DNA of 64,000 nucleotides from an uncultured Muribaculaceae bacterium (GTDB lineage: Bacteria; Bacteroidota; Bacteroidia; Bacteroidales; Muribaculaceae): assembly GCA_944321705.1 (NCBI GenBank), contig CALUMG010000011.1, positions 32,103 through 96,102 of the forward strand. Reading direction: 5' to 3'. Positions 17,579-25,318 of this stretch are shown piece after piece. Under the pieces are notes generated by a model that was not told the DNA's origin, ran no database searches, and saw nothing but the letters and a program-made list of their open reading frames with translations. Both the position numbers and the translations under genes were made by a program. How positions within the stretch are numbered: position 1 is the first letter of the stretch; every line of letters starts with the position of its first letter.

Positions 17579-17609
17579 TTTGAAAATTTAAAAGATTTGC
17601 TTACCTTTG
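17579..17609 (+). promoter_or_regulatory. Bacteroidetes-type promoter of tRNA-Arg
   Basis: TTTG (17579-17582), a 19-base spacer and TACCTTTG (17602-17609), 39 bases before the tRNA. Confidence 0.85.
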
Positions 17610-17648
17610 CAAGCGTTTTCAGTGGTAGTGAATTGAAAACATAGGATT

Positions 17649-17725
17649 GGTCCAGTAGCTCAGCTGGATAGAGCAACAGCCTTCTAAGCTGTGGGTCGTG
17701 GGTTCGAATCCCGCCTGGATCACCA
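17649..17725 (+). tRNA. tRNA-Arg (TCT)
   Basis: Acceptor GGTCCAG (17649-17655) pairs with CTGGATC (17715-17721), one G-U pair. Anticodon stem ACAGC/GCTGT holds loop CTTCTAA, anticodon TCT at 17683-17685, reading AGA. The 3' end ACCA is present in the DNA (17722-17725), so CCA appears to be genome-encoded, unlike the other tRNAs here. Confidence 0.97.
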
Positions 17726-17764
17726 AAAAGAGAGATCTTCAATACTTCGGAGACCTCTCTTTTT
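17725..17764 (+). terminator. Terminator of tRNA-Arg
   Basis: A 14-bp stem (17725-17738 with 17751-17764) with one mismatch, ending in five T, immediately after the tRNA. Confidence 0.8.
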
Positions 17765-17903
17765 AGTTTGAATATACAATGTTTCATTGAAATACCTGCT
17801 TTCATAAGAATGTGAGTTGAACCGAGTGAAAACATGCTATGTTAGCAAAGTAGTTGATGGGAATGAGTGCATACAAAGTAAAACTATTATATATAAGAAA
17901 CAT

Positions 17904-18323
17904 ATGAAACATATCAAAAGCATGTGGGGCAAATTATTGCTAATATTTTGCTTAATGGCGTTTACGGGGCATGTTTATGCTCAACAACGGTATTACTGCG
18001 AGGTCAAGGGTATAGAAAAAGATTTTACTACAGGGTTGAAAATCATTTTTGACTTTGGAACATCGACTTCCTATAATATGTGGGGAGATTTGAGTGGCAA
18101 TCTTAAGTTTGTGGATGAAAATGGAAAAGAAATCAAGTTCAACAGTATGGTAGATGCAGCCAATTATATGGTACAAAGAGGTTGGACTTTTCAACAAGCA
18201 TATTCTTCTGTTTATGATGGGAATCACATCATTAATTGGATTTTCTTCAAGGACGCTGAAAACATGGAAAAAGCAAAAGAAGGAATTTTGACAAAAGAAG
18301 ACTTTAAAAAGAAGAAAAAATAA
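17904..18323 (+). CDS. Small secreted protein of unknown function
   Basis: I do not recognise this 139-residue protein. From the ATG at 17904 it has a clear signal peptide (KSMWGKLLLIFCLMAFTGHV, then cleavage after VYA), so it is probably exported. The mature part (about 112 residues) has strand-like segments (RYYCEVKGIEKDF, LKIIFDFGTSTSY), a helical stretch VDAANYMVQRGWTFQQAY, and a lysine-rich tail ending in KKKKK. A longer in-frame start at 17817 would add residues that do not fit a signal peptide. It stands alone between tRNA-Arg and the opposite-strand tRNA-Gly, with no functional hint from neighbours. Confidence 0.7.
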   Translation: MKHIKSMWGKLLLIFCLMAFTGHVYAQQRYYCEVKGIEKDFTTGLKIIFDFGTSTSYNMWGDLSGNLKFVDENGKEIKFNSMVDAANYMVQRGWTFQQAYSSVYDGNHIINWIFFKDAENMEKAKEGILTKEDFKKKKK

Positions 18324-18384
18324 TAAGTGAAAACGAAATAGCATACGATGGCGAAATTTTTCAAAGGACATCGCCATGAAAAGT

Positions 18385-18420
18385 AAAAATGTTGACATGC
18401 AATTGCGTGCCAACATTTTT
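18385..18420 (-). terminator. Terminator of tRNA-Gly(CCC), possibly bidirectional
   Basis: AAAAATGTTG (18385-18394) pairs with CAACATTTTT (18411-18420), and the inner bases (GCATGC/GCGTGC region) extend the stem. It lies just past the 3' end of the minus-strand tRNA, with T-run on the minus strand. It can also serve the plus-strand secreted-protein gene. Confidence 0.8.
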
Positions 18421-18424
18421 TGTG

Positions 18425-18497
18425 AGCGGTAAACGAGGCTCGAACTCGCGACCTGAAGCTTGGGAAGCTTCCACTCTACCAACTGAGCTATTACCGC
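18425..18497 (-). tRNA. tRNA-Gly (CCC)
   Basis: On the minus strand, acceptor GCGGTAA (18497-18491) pairs with TTACCGC (18432-18426). Anticodon stem GAAGC/GCTTC with loop TTCCCAA gives anticodon CCC (plus-strand GGG at 18462-18464), reading GGG. T-arm GAGTTCGAGCC is canonical. CCA is not encoded. Confidence 0.96.
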
Positions 18498-18519
18498 ATG
18501 TTTTTTATTTTCAGTGGTG

Positions 18520-18550
18520 CAAATATACTGCGTTTTATTGTCGTGGCAAA
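18520..18550 (-). promoter_or_regulatory. Bacteroidetes-type promoter of tRNA-Gly(CCC)
   Basis: On the minus strand, TTTG (18550-18547), 19 bases, then TATATTTG (18527-18520), 22 bases before the tRNA. Confidence 0.85.
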
Positions 18551-18617
18551 ATTTTGCCGGTATAAATTTCATCGACTTTGAATGTTATCAAAAGATTTTT
18601 TATAGATAGAAAAAATG

Positions 18618-18655
18618 AATCGGATAAGCCAATTAAAAGCCAGGCTTATCCGATT
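18618..18655. terminator. Terminator after the M3 peptidase gene
   Basis: A perfect 13-bp inverted repeat (18618-18630 with 18643-18655) with A-rich and T-rich flanks, 26 bases beyond the minus-strand stop codon. Confidence 0.8.
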
Positions 18656-18680
18656 TGATTTTATAGACATGTAATGCTTG

Positions 18681-20771
18681 TTATTTTATGCCGTCTCTGT
18701 GCAACAAAGCATCGATTGTGGCGTCTCGGCCTCTGAAGCGTTTGTAAAGGACTTTAGGATGTTCAGTTCCACCGGTGCTGAGGATATTGTCCTTGAATGA
18801 TTTTGCAGTTTCAGGGTTGAATATGCCATCTTGTTCAAATTTGGCAAAAGCATCAGCTTCAAGAACTTCCGACCACTTGTAGCTGTAATATCCGGCAGCA
18901 TAACCTCCGGAGAATATGTGGGAGAATGCCGGAGAAATGAGGCAACCATCGACATTAGGCAGTTGCGCCACATTTTTTATGGCATTGGCTTCAAATGCGG
19001 CAACATCTTCAATCGGTTTGGTGATTGTGTGGTATGCCATGTCGAGATAGCCGAAGTTGAGCTGTCTTACGCAAAGATAGCCGGCAGCATATTGCGATGA
19101 AGCTATCACCTTGTCGATGAGTTCTTGGGGAATGGTTTCTCCAGTTTCGTAATGTTTGGCGAAAGTGTCAAGGAATTCCTTGTGTAACAAGAAGTTTTCA
19201 TTGAATTGCGAAGGAAGCTCTACATAGTCGCGGTATACATTTGTTCCGGAGAGTGAAGCGTATCGAGTGTTAGCCAACAAACCTTGCAGAGCGTGACCAA
19301 ATTCGTGCAAGAAAGTTTCAACCTCATCAAAAGATAGAAGTGACGGCTTGTTTTCAGTTGGTTTTGTGAAGTTCATAGTTATCGAAACAATAGGTCTTAT
19401 ATTGTTGCCATTGTCGTCGATTGACTGTTCACGAAGGTTGGTCATCCATGCACCACTTCTTTTTGTTGCTCTTGGGTAGAAGTCGGCATATATTGCTCCG
19501 ACGTAATTGTTATCTTGATCGGTTACATTATAGACTTTAACTTCAGGATCAAACACTTGTGCATCATAGTTTTGCGTGAATTTGAGCCCGTATAGGCGAG
19601 TAGCAAGGCCAAACACGCCGTCGATTACATTATTGAGCTCAAAATATGGCCTCAGCATTTCGTCATTGAAGTTGTAAATGCTATCTTTCATTTTAGATGA
19701 ATAGTAACTGTAGTCCCATGCTTGCAAAGTGATGTCGGTACCTTCAAGTTTAGATGCATACTCGGTCAATGTTTTTAATTCCTTCTTCATGACAGGCATG
19801 TATGCGTCGCGCAGTTGGTTGAGCAGATTGTAAACGTTTTCCGGATTTTCGGCCATTTTGTGTTTTAGCGTGTATTCGGCATACGTCTTATAACCGAAAA
19901 GGTTGGCGAGTTGCAGGCGAAGTGCAGTTATTTTCTTTATGTTTTCGATGTTGCTGAATTCGCCTTCAGTGCACATTGAATTGTACATGCGATAGAATTT
20001 TTCGCGCAAGTCGCGACGAGAAGAATATTGCATGAACGGTCTGTAACTTGGAGCGTGAGTGGTGAACAAATAAACATCTTCCCGGCCTTTTTCTTTTGCT
20101 GCAAGTTGCGCTGCTTCGACAAGGCTTTCGGGTAGCCCGGCCAAATCATCTTTAGTGAGCCACATTTCATTTACATTCATTGCCTTCAATGCATTTTGAC
20201 CGAAAGACAAAGTCAAATTACTCAATTCTGATGTAATTTCACGATATTTTTGGCGAGCGTCTCCTTGTAAGTTTGCACCGCTGTTCAAGAAGTTGTCATA
20301 GGTCTTTTCAAGCAACATGCTGTCTTCAGTGTTTAAGTTCAGCTTGTCGCGGTTGTCATAGACATATTTTATGCGTTCCCACAGTTTTTCGTTTAACGAT
20401 ATGTTTGCACTGTGTTCCGATATCATAGCAGACAGACGGCTTGAAATATCCATCAATTCGGCATCTGCATTAGATGAAAGTAGTGCATAAAATACATAGA
20501 GGGTGCGATTTAAAGTAGCTCCACTATGTTCAAGTGCAACAATTGTGTTCTCAAATGTCGGCATCGAACGTTGATTGACAATCGCGGCAATCTCTTGATT
20601 TTGTTCTTCTATTCCTTTAATGACGGCCGGTTCAAAGTCGGCATTTGTAAAATAGTCAAATGGAATCAAACCATTTGTCGTTTTGAATTCCTGGAGGAAT
20701 ACATTATCGGCTTTAATCATAAACGTTAGTTGTAATATCAAAAAGGATAATACGATAAAAATTTTTTTCAT
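18681..20771 (-). CDS. M3-family metallopeptidase (dipeptidyl carboxypeptidase/oligopeptidase type)
   Basis: A 696-residue zinc peptidase. The HEXXH motif is HEFGH at 489-493, and the third ligand region follows as VELPSQFNENF about 25 residues later. The N-terminal hydrophobic segment (IFIVLSFLILQLTFMIKA) is a signal peptide, so it probably acts in the periplasm. Length and the FTTHAPSYRPFMQYS segment fit the Dcp branch, which removes C-terminal dipeptides from peptides. It follows the TPR gene with an 18-base gap, probably one operon. Together with the DPP4 homologue elsewhere in the window it suggests peptide use. Confidence 0.92.
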   Translation of the reverse strand: MKKIFIVLSFLILQLTFMIKADNVFLQEFKTTNGLIPFDYFTNADFEPAVIKGIEEQNQEIAAIVNQRSMPTFENTIVALEHSGATLNRTLYVFYALLSSNADAELMDISSRLSAMISEHSANISLNEKLWERIKYVYDNRDKLNLNTEDSMLLEKTYDNFLNSGANLQGDARQKYREITSELSNLTLSFGQNALKAMNVNEMWLTKDDLAGLPESLVEAAQLAAKEKGREDVYLFTTHAPSYRPFMQYSSRRDLREKFYRMYNSMCTEGEFSNIENIKKITALRLQLANLFGYKTYAEYTLKHKMAENPENVYNLLNQLRDAYMPVMKKELKTLTEYASKLEGTDITLQAWDYSYYSSKMKDSIYNFNDEMLRPYFELNNVIDGVFGLATRLYGLKFTQNYDAQVFDPEVKVYNVTDQDNNYVGAIYADFYPRATKRSGAWMTNLREQSIDDNGNNIRPIVSITMNFTKPTENKPSLLSFDEVETFLHEFGHALQGLLANTRYASLSGTNVYRDYVELPSQFNENFLLHKEFLDTFAKHYETGETIPQELIDKVIASSQYAAGYLCVRQLNFGYLDMAYHTITKPIEDVAAFEANAIKNVAQLPNVDGCLISPAFSHIFSGGYAAGYYSYKWSEVLEADAFAKFEQDGIFNPETAKSFKDNILSTGGTEHPKVLYKRFRGRDATIDALLHRDGIK

Positions 20772-20789
20772 ATTGCAGTTGGTATGAAT

Positions 20790-23012
20790 TTATAAATTAG
20801 ATTGTAATAAATCGGGTATAAGGTTTGCATCTTGGTCGGAAATGCCGGCTTCTATTAAATATTTTTTATCAGCTTCAAAGTTTGAGACAAAACGTTCCAA
20901 GTCGTTGTTTAGCAATTCCAAGCTTTTGCGATAGCATGCGATAGCTCCTTGCACATCGTGTACAGCCATTTTCAAATGTCCGTAGTTCATAAAATCCTCC
21001 GGATTGTTTGATGCCGCATGGATCAACTTTTCGTAATATTCTTCACTTTGCTTGAAGTTTTTTTGAATGAACAGGCACCAAGCAATTGGCCGAACTGATT
21101 TTGCGTTATTGTTGTCAAGATAGTCAGCTTTGAAGTAATATTTTAAGGCCTCGTCAATTTTGTTTTGTTCGAGCAGGCAATGTCCTATGTTCAAGCATGT
21201 GGATACGTTGTCGGGTTTTAAGCTTTCGGCTTTTTGATAATATTCGAGAGCTTTCCCTGTTTCACCCATAGAGCGGTAGCATGATGCAATGTGCTTTATA
21301 TTCCATAGATTGTCGCTTTTAAATAAGCTATATTTTAAGTAATAGTCTATGGCAATTTGGAATTTCCCAATGTTTTGATAGCAAAAACCTATTTTCTGAG
21401 CAATTTCGGGCTTGAATTCTTCAGATATTTCGGATAAGTGATTTAAATATTTTATTGCTATTTCATAATGCTTGCTTTTGAAATAGTATTCTCCGATTAG
21501 TGACAGGGTTTCCTGTTTATCGATGAAATCTTTTAGCGAAGATGTGTCCAAAATGAGATTTGAACCATCAAACGGGTCTTCAAATTGCGTTCTTCGATTG
21601 TACAATTTGAAAAATCGGTACAAATCTTGCATAAAATTGTTGGCAATTTGCTTGTGTAATATTCCGTTGTCGGGGAGGCTGTTTTTTTGTAGCTCCTCGA
21701 TAGCCTCGTTTTGAGAGTCAAATTGCGAAATCATGGAGTCACGTTGCATTTGAGGAATAGAACCTACCGACAGGCAAAACGAGTATTTGTCGCTATCGCA
21801 CAAAAAACGTGCGTTTGTTATAATTTTTTGTATCAGGGCATTGTTTTCATTAAATGCGCCTAATACCACCGAATGCTTGTCGCTGAACGGGATGAACCAG
21901 TTGGCAATATCATAAAAGAACGGGAAAGACTTCAAATGAGAGAACGTTCCCATGAACACATCGCCCCCTTCCATCTGAATTTCATTGAGTTCTTTGATTT
22001 TTTGAGAAAATCCGCTTTTGTTCAGAATATCTTCCCATTCGGGGTTGGCTTCAAGGTCGGAAATGTCTATTACATTGGAGCCTTTGTTTTTAAATTTATT
22101 TATGATGTCGGGACTGATTTTCATGATTTTCGGCATAAGTTCGTTTTGGACAAGTTTGGTCAACCTGTCGGTATCGCAACTTCTGACAAATTGGAATATC
22201 ATGATTTTCATGTCGTCGGCAAATGTTTCATTGTCATTTAGCGTAGCGAGCCATTCTTTTATATGCTTCGACCTGCCTACAATGTAGTCGTATTTATTTA
22301 GCAGCAAGAAGATGCAGCAAAGTGCGCGTACCGATAATTCGGCATCTGTCTGAGAGGTATTGCTGTATAATTCAAATAGCAAAGACAACAGCCGTTCTTG
22401 ATAGAAAGTATTCGTATTGAGGTAAATTGCAGGAATCAGCAATTTCTTTAATTGCGGCTGAGTATCATTGGAAAATAAAAGCTCTTTTAAAGTTGCCACA
22501 TCGTTGCCTTCCATCGGGAAAGCTGTCCATACATAATTGAACAGGTTTCTTTCAGCAACTTCCACACGTCTGTGTAAATCTATTGTCTTATATTTATCTT
22601 TTTCTTCTTCGGCAACTTCTTCATACAGGTTGAGGTTGTTTAGTTCAGTATCGTATGCCTTGAACATGGCATAGAGATTCTTACCTGAATTTTTGAAGTC
22701 GTTTCTCACAGCAAAAAATTGCTTCCGAGAGCATGTAGCCAAGACGTTTGCTGCATAGCGGTCGGTTAATGAGAATAGGGAAAGTATTATGTTGTCGAGG
22801 ATGGATTCTTTTTGAGGGTCGTTGATTCCGTTTGCCATGTATTGCAACATGTACTTGTAGGATGTTTGTAGCTTGTCTACTTTTTCTTCTATCTCCCAGT
22901 CGGGATAGGAGATAAGCATTTTCTTTAGTGAAGAAAATGCTTCAAGTAGGCGAGTGTTTTTTATTAATGAAATAATTTTGGTCCTATCAGTTGTAATTTC
23001 CGATTCGGTCAT
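20790..23012 (-). CDS. Large TPR-repeat protein of unknown function
   Basis: A 740-residue, probably cytoplasmic protein. I prefer the ATG at 23012 (MTESEITTDRTK); an earlier in-frame ATG at 23072 would add an unlikely hydrophobic 20-residue leader. Residues about 1-500 form an all-helical region that I do not recognise. Residues about 515-690 contain at least five TPR units, for example YYFKSKHYEIAIKYLNHL, CYQNIGKFQIAIDYYLKY, CYRSMGETGKALEYYQKA and HCLLEQNKIDEALKYYFKA. It is the first gene of a two-gene unit with the M3 peptidase. A scaffold or adaptor role is inferred from the repeats only. Confidence 0.85.
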   Translation of the reverse strand: MTESEITTDRTKIISLIKNTRLLEAFSSLKKMLISYPDWEIEEKVDKLQTSYKYMLQYMANGINDPQKESILDNIILSLFSLTDRYAANVLATCSRKQFFAVRNDFKNSGKNLYAMFKAYDTELNNLNLYEEVAEEEKDKYKTIDLHRRVEVAERNLFNYVWTAFPMEGNDVATLKELLFSNDTQPQLKKLLIPAIYLNTNTFYQERLLSLLFELYSNTSQTDAELSVRALCCIFLLLNKYDYIVGRSKHIKEWLATLNDNETFADDMKIMIFQFVRSCDTDRLTKLVQNELMPKIMKISPDIINKFKNKGSNVIDISDLEANPEWEDILNKSGFSQKIKELNEIQMEGGDVFMGTFSHLKSFPFFYDIANWFIPFSDKHSVVLGAFNENNALIQKIITNARFLCDSDKYSFCLSVGSIPQMQRDSMISQFDSQNEAIEELQKNSLPDNGILHKQIANNFMQDLYRFFKLYNRRTQFEDPFDGSNLILDTSSLKDFIDKQETLSLIGEYYFKSKHYEIAIKYLNHLSEISEEFKPEIAQKIGFCYQNIGKFQIAIDYYLKYSLFKSDNLWNIKHIASCYRSMGETGKALEYYQKAESLKPDNVSTCLNIGHCLLEQNKIDEALKYYFKADYLDNNNAKSVRPIAWCLFIQKNFKQSEEYYEKLIHAASNNPEDFMNYGHLKMAVHDVQGAIACYRKSLELLNNDLERFVSNFEADKKYLIEAGISDQDANLIPDLLQSNL

Positions 23013-23131
23013 AAAAATTTTCTTAAAATAATAATTAGCGAAGATATAATAAAAAATCAAAAGTCGTGCCATATAGTTAAATCTTTAAACAGTATAAAAG
23101 ATTTATTATATAATATTGAGTATTGTCCAAT

Positions 23132-23162
23132 TATGAATATTTCATTTTAAAGCGTACATTTG
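23132..23162 (+). promoter_or_regulatory. Candidate promoter of the DUF4293-nhaD unit
   Basis: TATG (23132-23135, one mismatch to TTTG), a 19-base spacer and TACATTTG (23155-23162). It would give a leader of about 140 bases. Confidence 0.6.
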
Positions 23163-23191
23163 CATAAGTATAGCCGAAATTATATCGGGAG

Positions 23192-23228
23192 TGAATGCTT
23201 ATGGGTGCTTTCTTCATGAAAGCATTCA
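23192..23228 (+). promoter_or_regulatory. Structured leader with mutually exclusive hairpins
   Basis: TGAATGCTT (23192-23200) can pair with AAGCATTCA (23220-23228). Alternatively TGCTTTC (23206-23212) can pair with GAAAGCA (23218-23224). The two stems share 23220-23224, so they cannot form together. No T-run follows. The element sits in the predicted leader of DUF4293-nhaD. Confidence 0.45.
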
Positions 23229-23308
23229 TGCAAAGAGAGGCTTAGTTTAAATTAGATAACATTAACTTTCAAAATATTAAATTATTAACCAATTAATTTT
23301 TGTGTTTT

Positions 23309-23785
23309 ATGGTTATACAAAGATGGCAAAGCGTTTACTTGTTTGTTGCAACGGTTTTGATGGCAGTTTACGCTTTTTTGCCAATTGCCGGTTTTTTTGT
23401 TGGAAATGAGTCTTATGAATTTTCAACTTTAGGTGTCGAATGCATTAAAGCAACCGAAGCTGTCGGATACGAAATTGCAATTGTGACATGGCCATTGTTT
23501 GTAGTTGAATTGCTTGTTGCAGTGATTTCATTGATAACCATATTTAAATTTAAGAAATTAAAACTACAAAAGACATTGTGCGCAATTTGTATCATAATGA
23601 CACTGGCTCTCATCGTTTCGTTGGCGATAATGTCTTATAATATCACGATGATTCAAGGAGCTTCGGGGTTGCACTTTTATATGGCTAATTGTCTGCCGGT
23701 GTTGTGCATAATTTTGTATGCGATGGCTATGAATGGCATATCTAAAGATCAAAAGACCTTAAGAAGTTACGACCGTATAAGATAA
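23309..23785 (+). CDS. DUF4293-family integral membrane protein
   Basis: A 158-residue protein with four predicted membrane helices (for example VYLFVATVLMAVYAFLPIAG and TLCAICIIMTLALIVSLAIM). The N-terminal MVIQRWQSVYLFVATVLMA is the hallmark of DUF4293, a Bacteroidetes family without known function. The ATG at 23309 is chosen because family members begin with this Met; the frame also has an ATG at 23300. nhaD follows after 47 bases on the same strand. Confidence 0.88.
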   Translation: MVIQRWQSVYLFVATVLMAVYAFLPIAGFFVGNESYEFSTLGVECIKATEAVGYEIAIVTWPLFVVELLVAVISLITIFKFKKLKLQKTLCAICIIMTLALIVSLAIMSYNITMIQGASGLHFYMANCLPVLCIILYAMAMNGISKDQKTLRSYDRIR

Positions 23786-23832
23786 CATGAAAATACATTC
23801 TAATTCATTAACATAAAATAAAAAATTAAGGC

Positions 23833-25164
23833 ATGATTACGTTTATGATAGTAGTCTTTGTAATAGGCTACTTAATGATTGCAATCGAACATGTGCTTGA
23901 GGTCAACAAGGCTACGTTTGCATTGTTGATGGCGGGCGTGTTGTGGACTATACTTTCAGCGTCAGGTTTGGTTTCCGACCTGGATCAGAACCTTTTGGAG
24001 CATTTGGGAGAAACATGTGAGACTCTTGTATTCTTAATCGGTGCGATGATTATAGTTGAATTGATTGACAAGTATAAAGGATTCAATTTCATTACCAACT
24101 ATATTCATTCACATAGCAAGAGAAGATTGTTGATTACTGTCACTATAATTACATTCTTCATGTCGGCCGTGCTCGATAACATGACCACGACGATAGTCAT
24201 GGTGATGATGTTGCGTCGATTGTTATCGGAACAGAGCGACAGATGGCTGTTTGCGGGAGTAGTAGTAATAGCCGCCAATAGCGGAGGTGCATGGTCTCCG
24301 ATTGGAGATGTTACTACCATAATGTTGTGGATGAACGATAATGTGACATCATCCAAGTTGATTGCTAATTTGTTTGTGCCATGTATCGTTTCGGCAGTCA
24401 TCCCGGCATGTATGGCATGCACTATGATAAAAAACAATACTATGGAACATGCGAAGCCGGTGGCAGAAGCTCAACTTGCGGTCATTAATCCACGATTGAG
24501 CCGTCTTGTGCTCATCACAGGCGTGGCCGGACTTTTGTTTGTTCCTATTTTCAAGACGTTGACAGGTCTGCCTCCATTTGTGGGCATGATGATTTCCCTT
24601 GGTGTGCTATGGCTCATGACTGAAATCATTGTCAGAAAATGCAATCTTGATCCTTCGATCGAAGGCCGTGTTTCGCAAGTGGTGAGAAACATCGACATGC
24701 CGACAATATTGTTCTTCCTTGGAATTTTGTTGGCAGTGGGAGCATTGCAATCGGCCGGAATCTTGACTGAAATTGCTAATTTCCTCGACAGGACAATTCA
24801 TGAACCGTTCATCATAAATACTATTATAGGTATCTTATCATCTGTAATCGATAATGTGCCGCTTGTTGCAGCATGTATGGATATGTACCCTGTGCTTGAT
24901 CCTGCAATGTTGTCAACACTTGCCGATCCGGTTTATTCACAGAATTTTGTCGTTGATGGTTTATTCTGGCAATTGCTTTCGTTCTGTGCCGGAGTCGGTG
25001 GTAGCATTTTGATTATTGGTTCAGCCGCCGGTGTCGTGGCCATGGGTCTTGAAAAGATTTCGTTCTGGTGGTATTTGAAGAGAATTTCATTTATGGCCTT
25101 AATAGGTTATCTTGGTGGTATTGCTACTATATGGCTTGAACATGCTATAATAGGTATCGGATAA
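23833..25164 (+). CDS. nhaD: Na+/H+ antiporter, NhaD type
   Basis: A 443-residue transporter with about 11-12 membrane helices, of the ion transporter superfamily. The conserved half-helix motifs AVLDNMTTTIVMVMMLRR and NSGGAWSPIGDVTTIMLW in the first half, and SSVIDNVPLVAACMDMY with GVGGSILIIGSAAGVVAMG in the second, match NhaD proteins. It probably extrudes Na+ (or Li+) in exchange for protons across the inner membrane, supporting pH and salt tolerance. It lies behind a DUF4293 gene and a leader with alternative hairpins. Confidence 0.93.
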   Translation: MITFMIVVFVIGYLMIAIEHVLEVNKATFALLMAGVLWTILSASGLVSDLDQNLLEHLGETCETLVFLIGAMIIVELIDKYKGFNFITNYIHSHSKRRLLITVTIITFFMSAVLDNMTTTIVMVMMLRRLLSEQSDRWLFAGVVVIAANSGGAWSPIGDVTTIMLWMNDNVTSSKLIANLFVPCIVSAVIPACMACTMIKNNTMEHAKPVAEAQLAVINPRLSRLVLITGVAGLLFVPIFKTLTGLPPFVGMMISLGVLWLMTEIIVRKCNLDPSIEGRVSQVVRNIDMPTILFFLGILLAVGALQSAGILTEIANFLDRTIHEPFIINTIIGILSSVIDNVPLVAACMDMYPVLDPAMLSTLADPVYSQNFVVDGLFWQLLSFCAGVGGSILIIGSAAGVVAMGLEKISFWWYLKRISFMALIGYLGGIATIWLEHAIIGIG

Positions 25165-25181
25165 AACTGAAAAATATAATT

Positions 25182-25219
25182 AATAATGGAGCACGGTAAT
25201 TCGCGCTCCATTATTTTTT
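25182..25219 (+). terminator. Terminator of nhaD
   Basis: AATAATGGAGC (25182-25192) pairs with GCTCCATTATT (25205-25215), followed by a run of T to 25219. A strong intrinsic terminator 17 bases after the stop. Confidence 0.9.
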
Positions 25220-25246
25220 GCCGTCGGCATGTCTTTTACAGTTATA

Positions 25247-25285
25247 AAAACAAATGTGGCCTTTTCAAAGGACCGCATTTGTTTT
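25247..25285 (-). terminator. Terminator of the etf-acyl-CoA dehydrogenase operon
   Basis: AAAACAAATG (25247-25256) pairs with CATTTGTTTT (25276-25285), and inner CCTTTT/AAAGG bases extend the hairpin. It lies 34 bases beyond the minus-strand stop, with T-run on the minus strand. Confidence 0.8.
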
Positions 25286-25318
25286 GTTTATAAATGGAGA
25301 GACCAAGTCAGAATATTG

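Noticed and set aside
17533..17835. Minus-strand open frame across tRNA-Arg
   Set aside because: It reads through the tRNA gene (its translation holds the familiar tRNA-derived GGIRTHDPQLRR type of string), so it is an artefact.
18348..18377. ATGGCGA/TCGCCAT inverted repeat as terminator of the small secreted-protein gene
   Set aside because: The stem is only 7 bp with a 16-nt loop and no T-run; the hairpin at 18385-18420 is a better candidate.
17952..18572. Minus-strand open frame across tRNA-Gly(CCC) and the secreted-protein gene
   Set aside because: It covers a tRNA and is antisense to a better-supported gene with a signal peptide.
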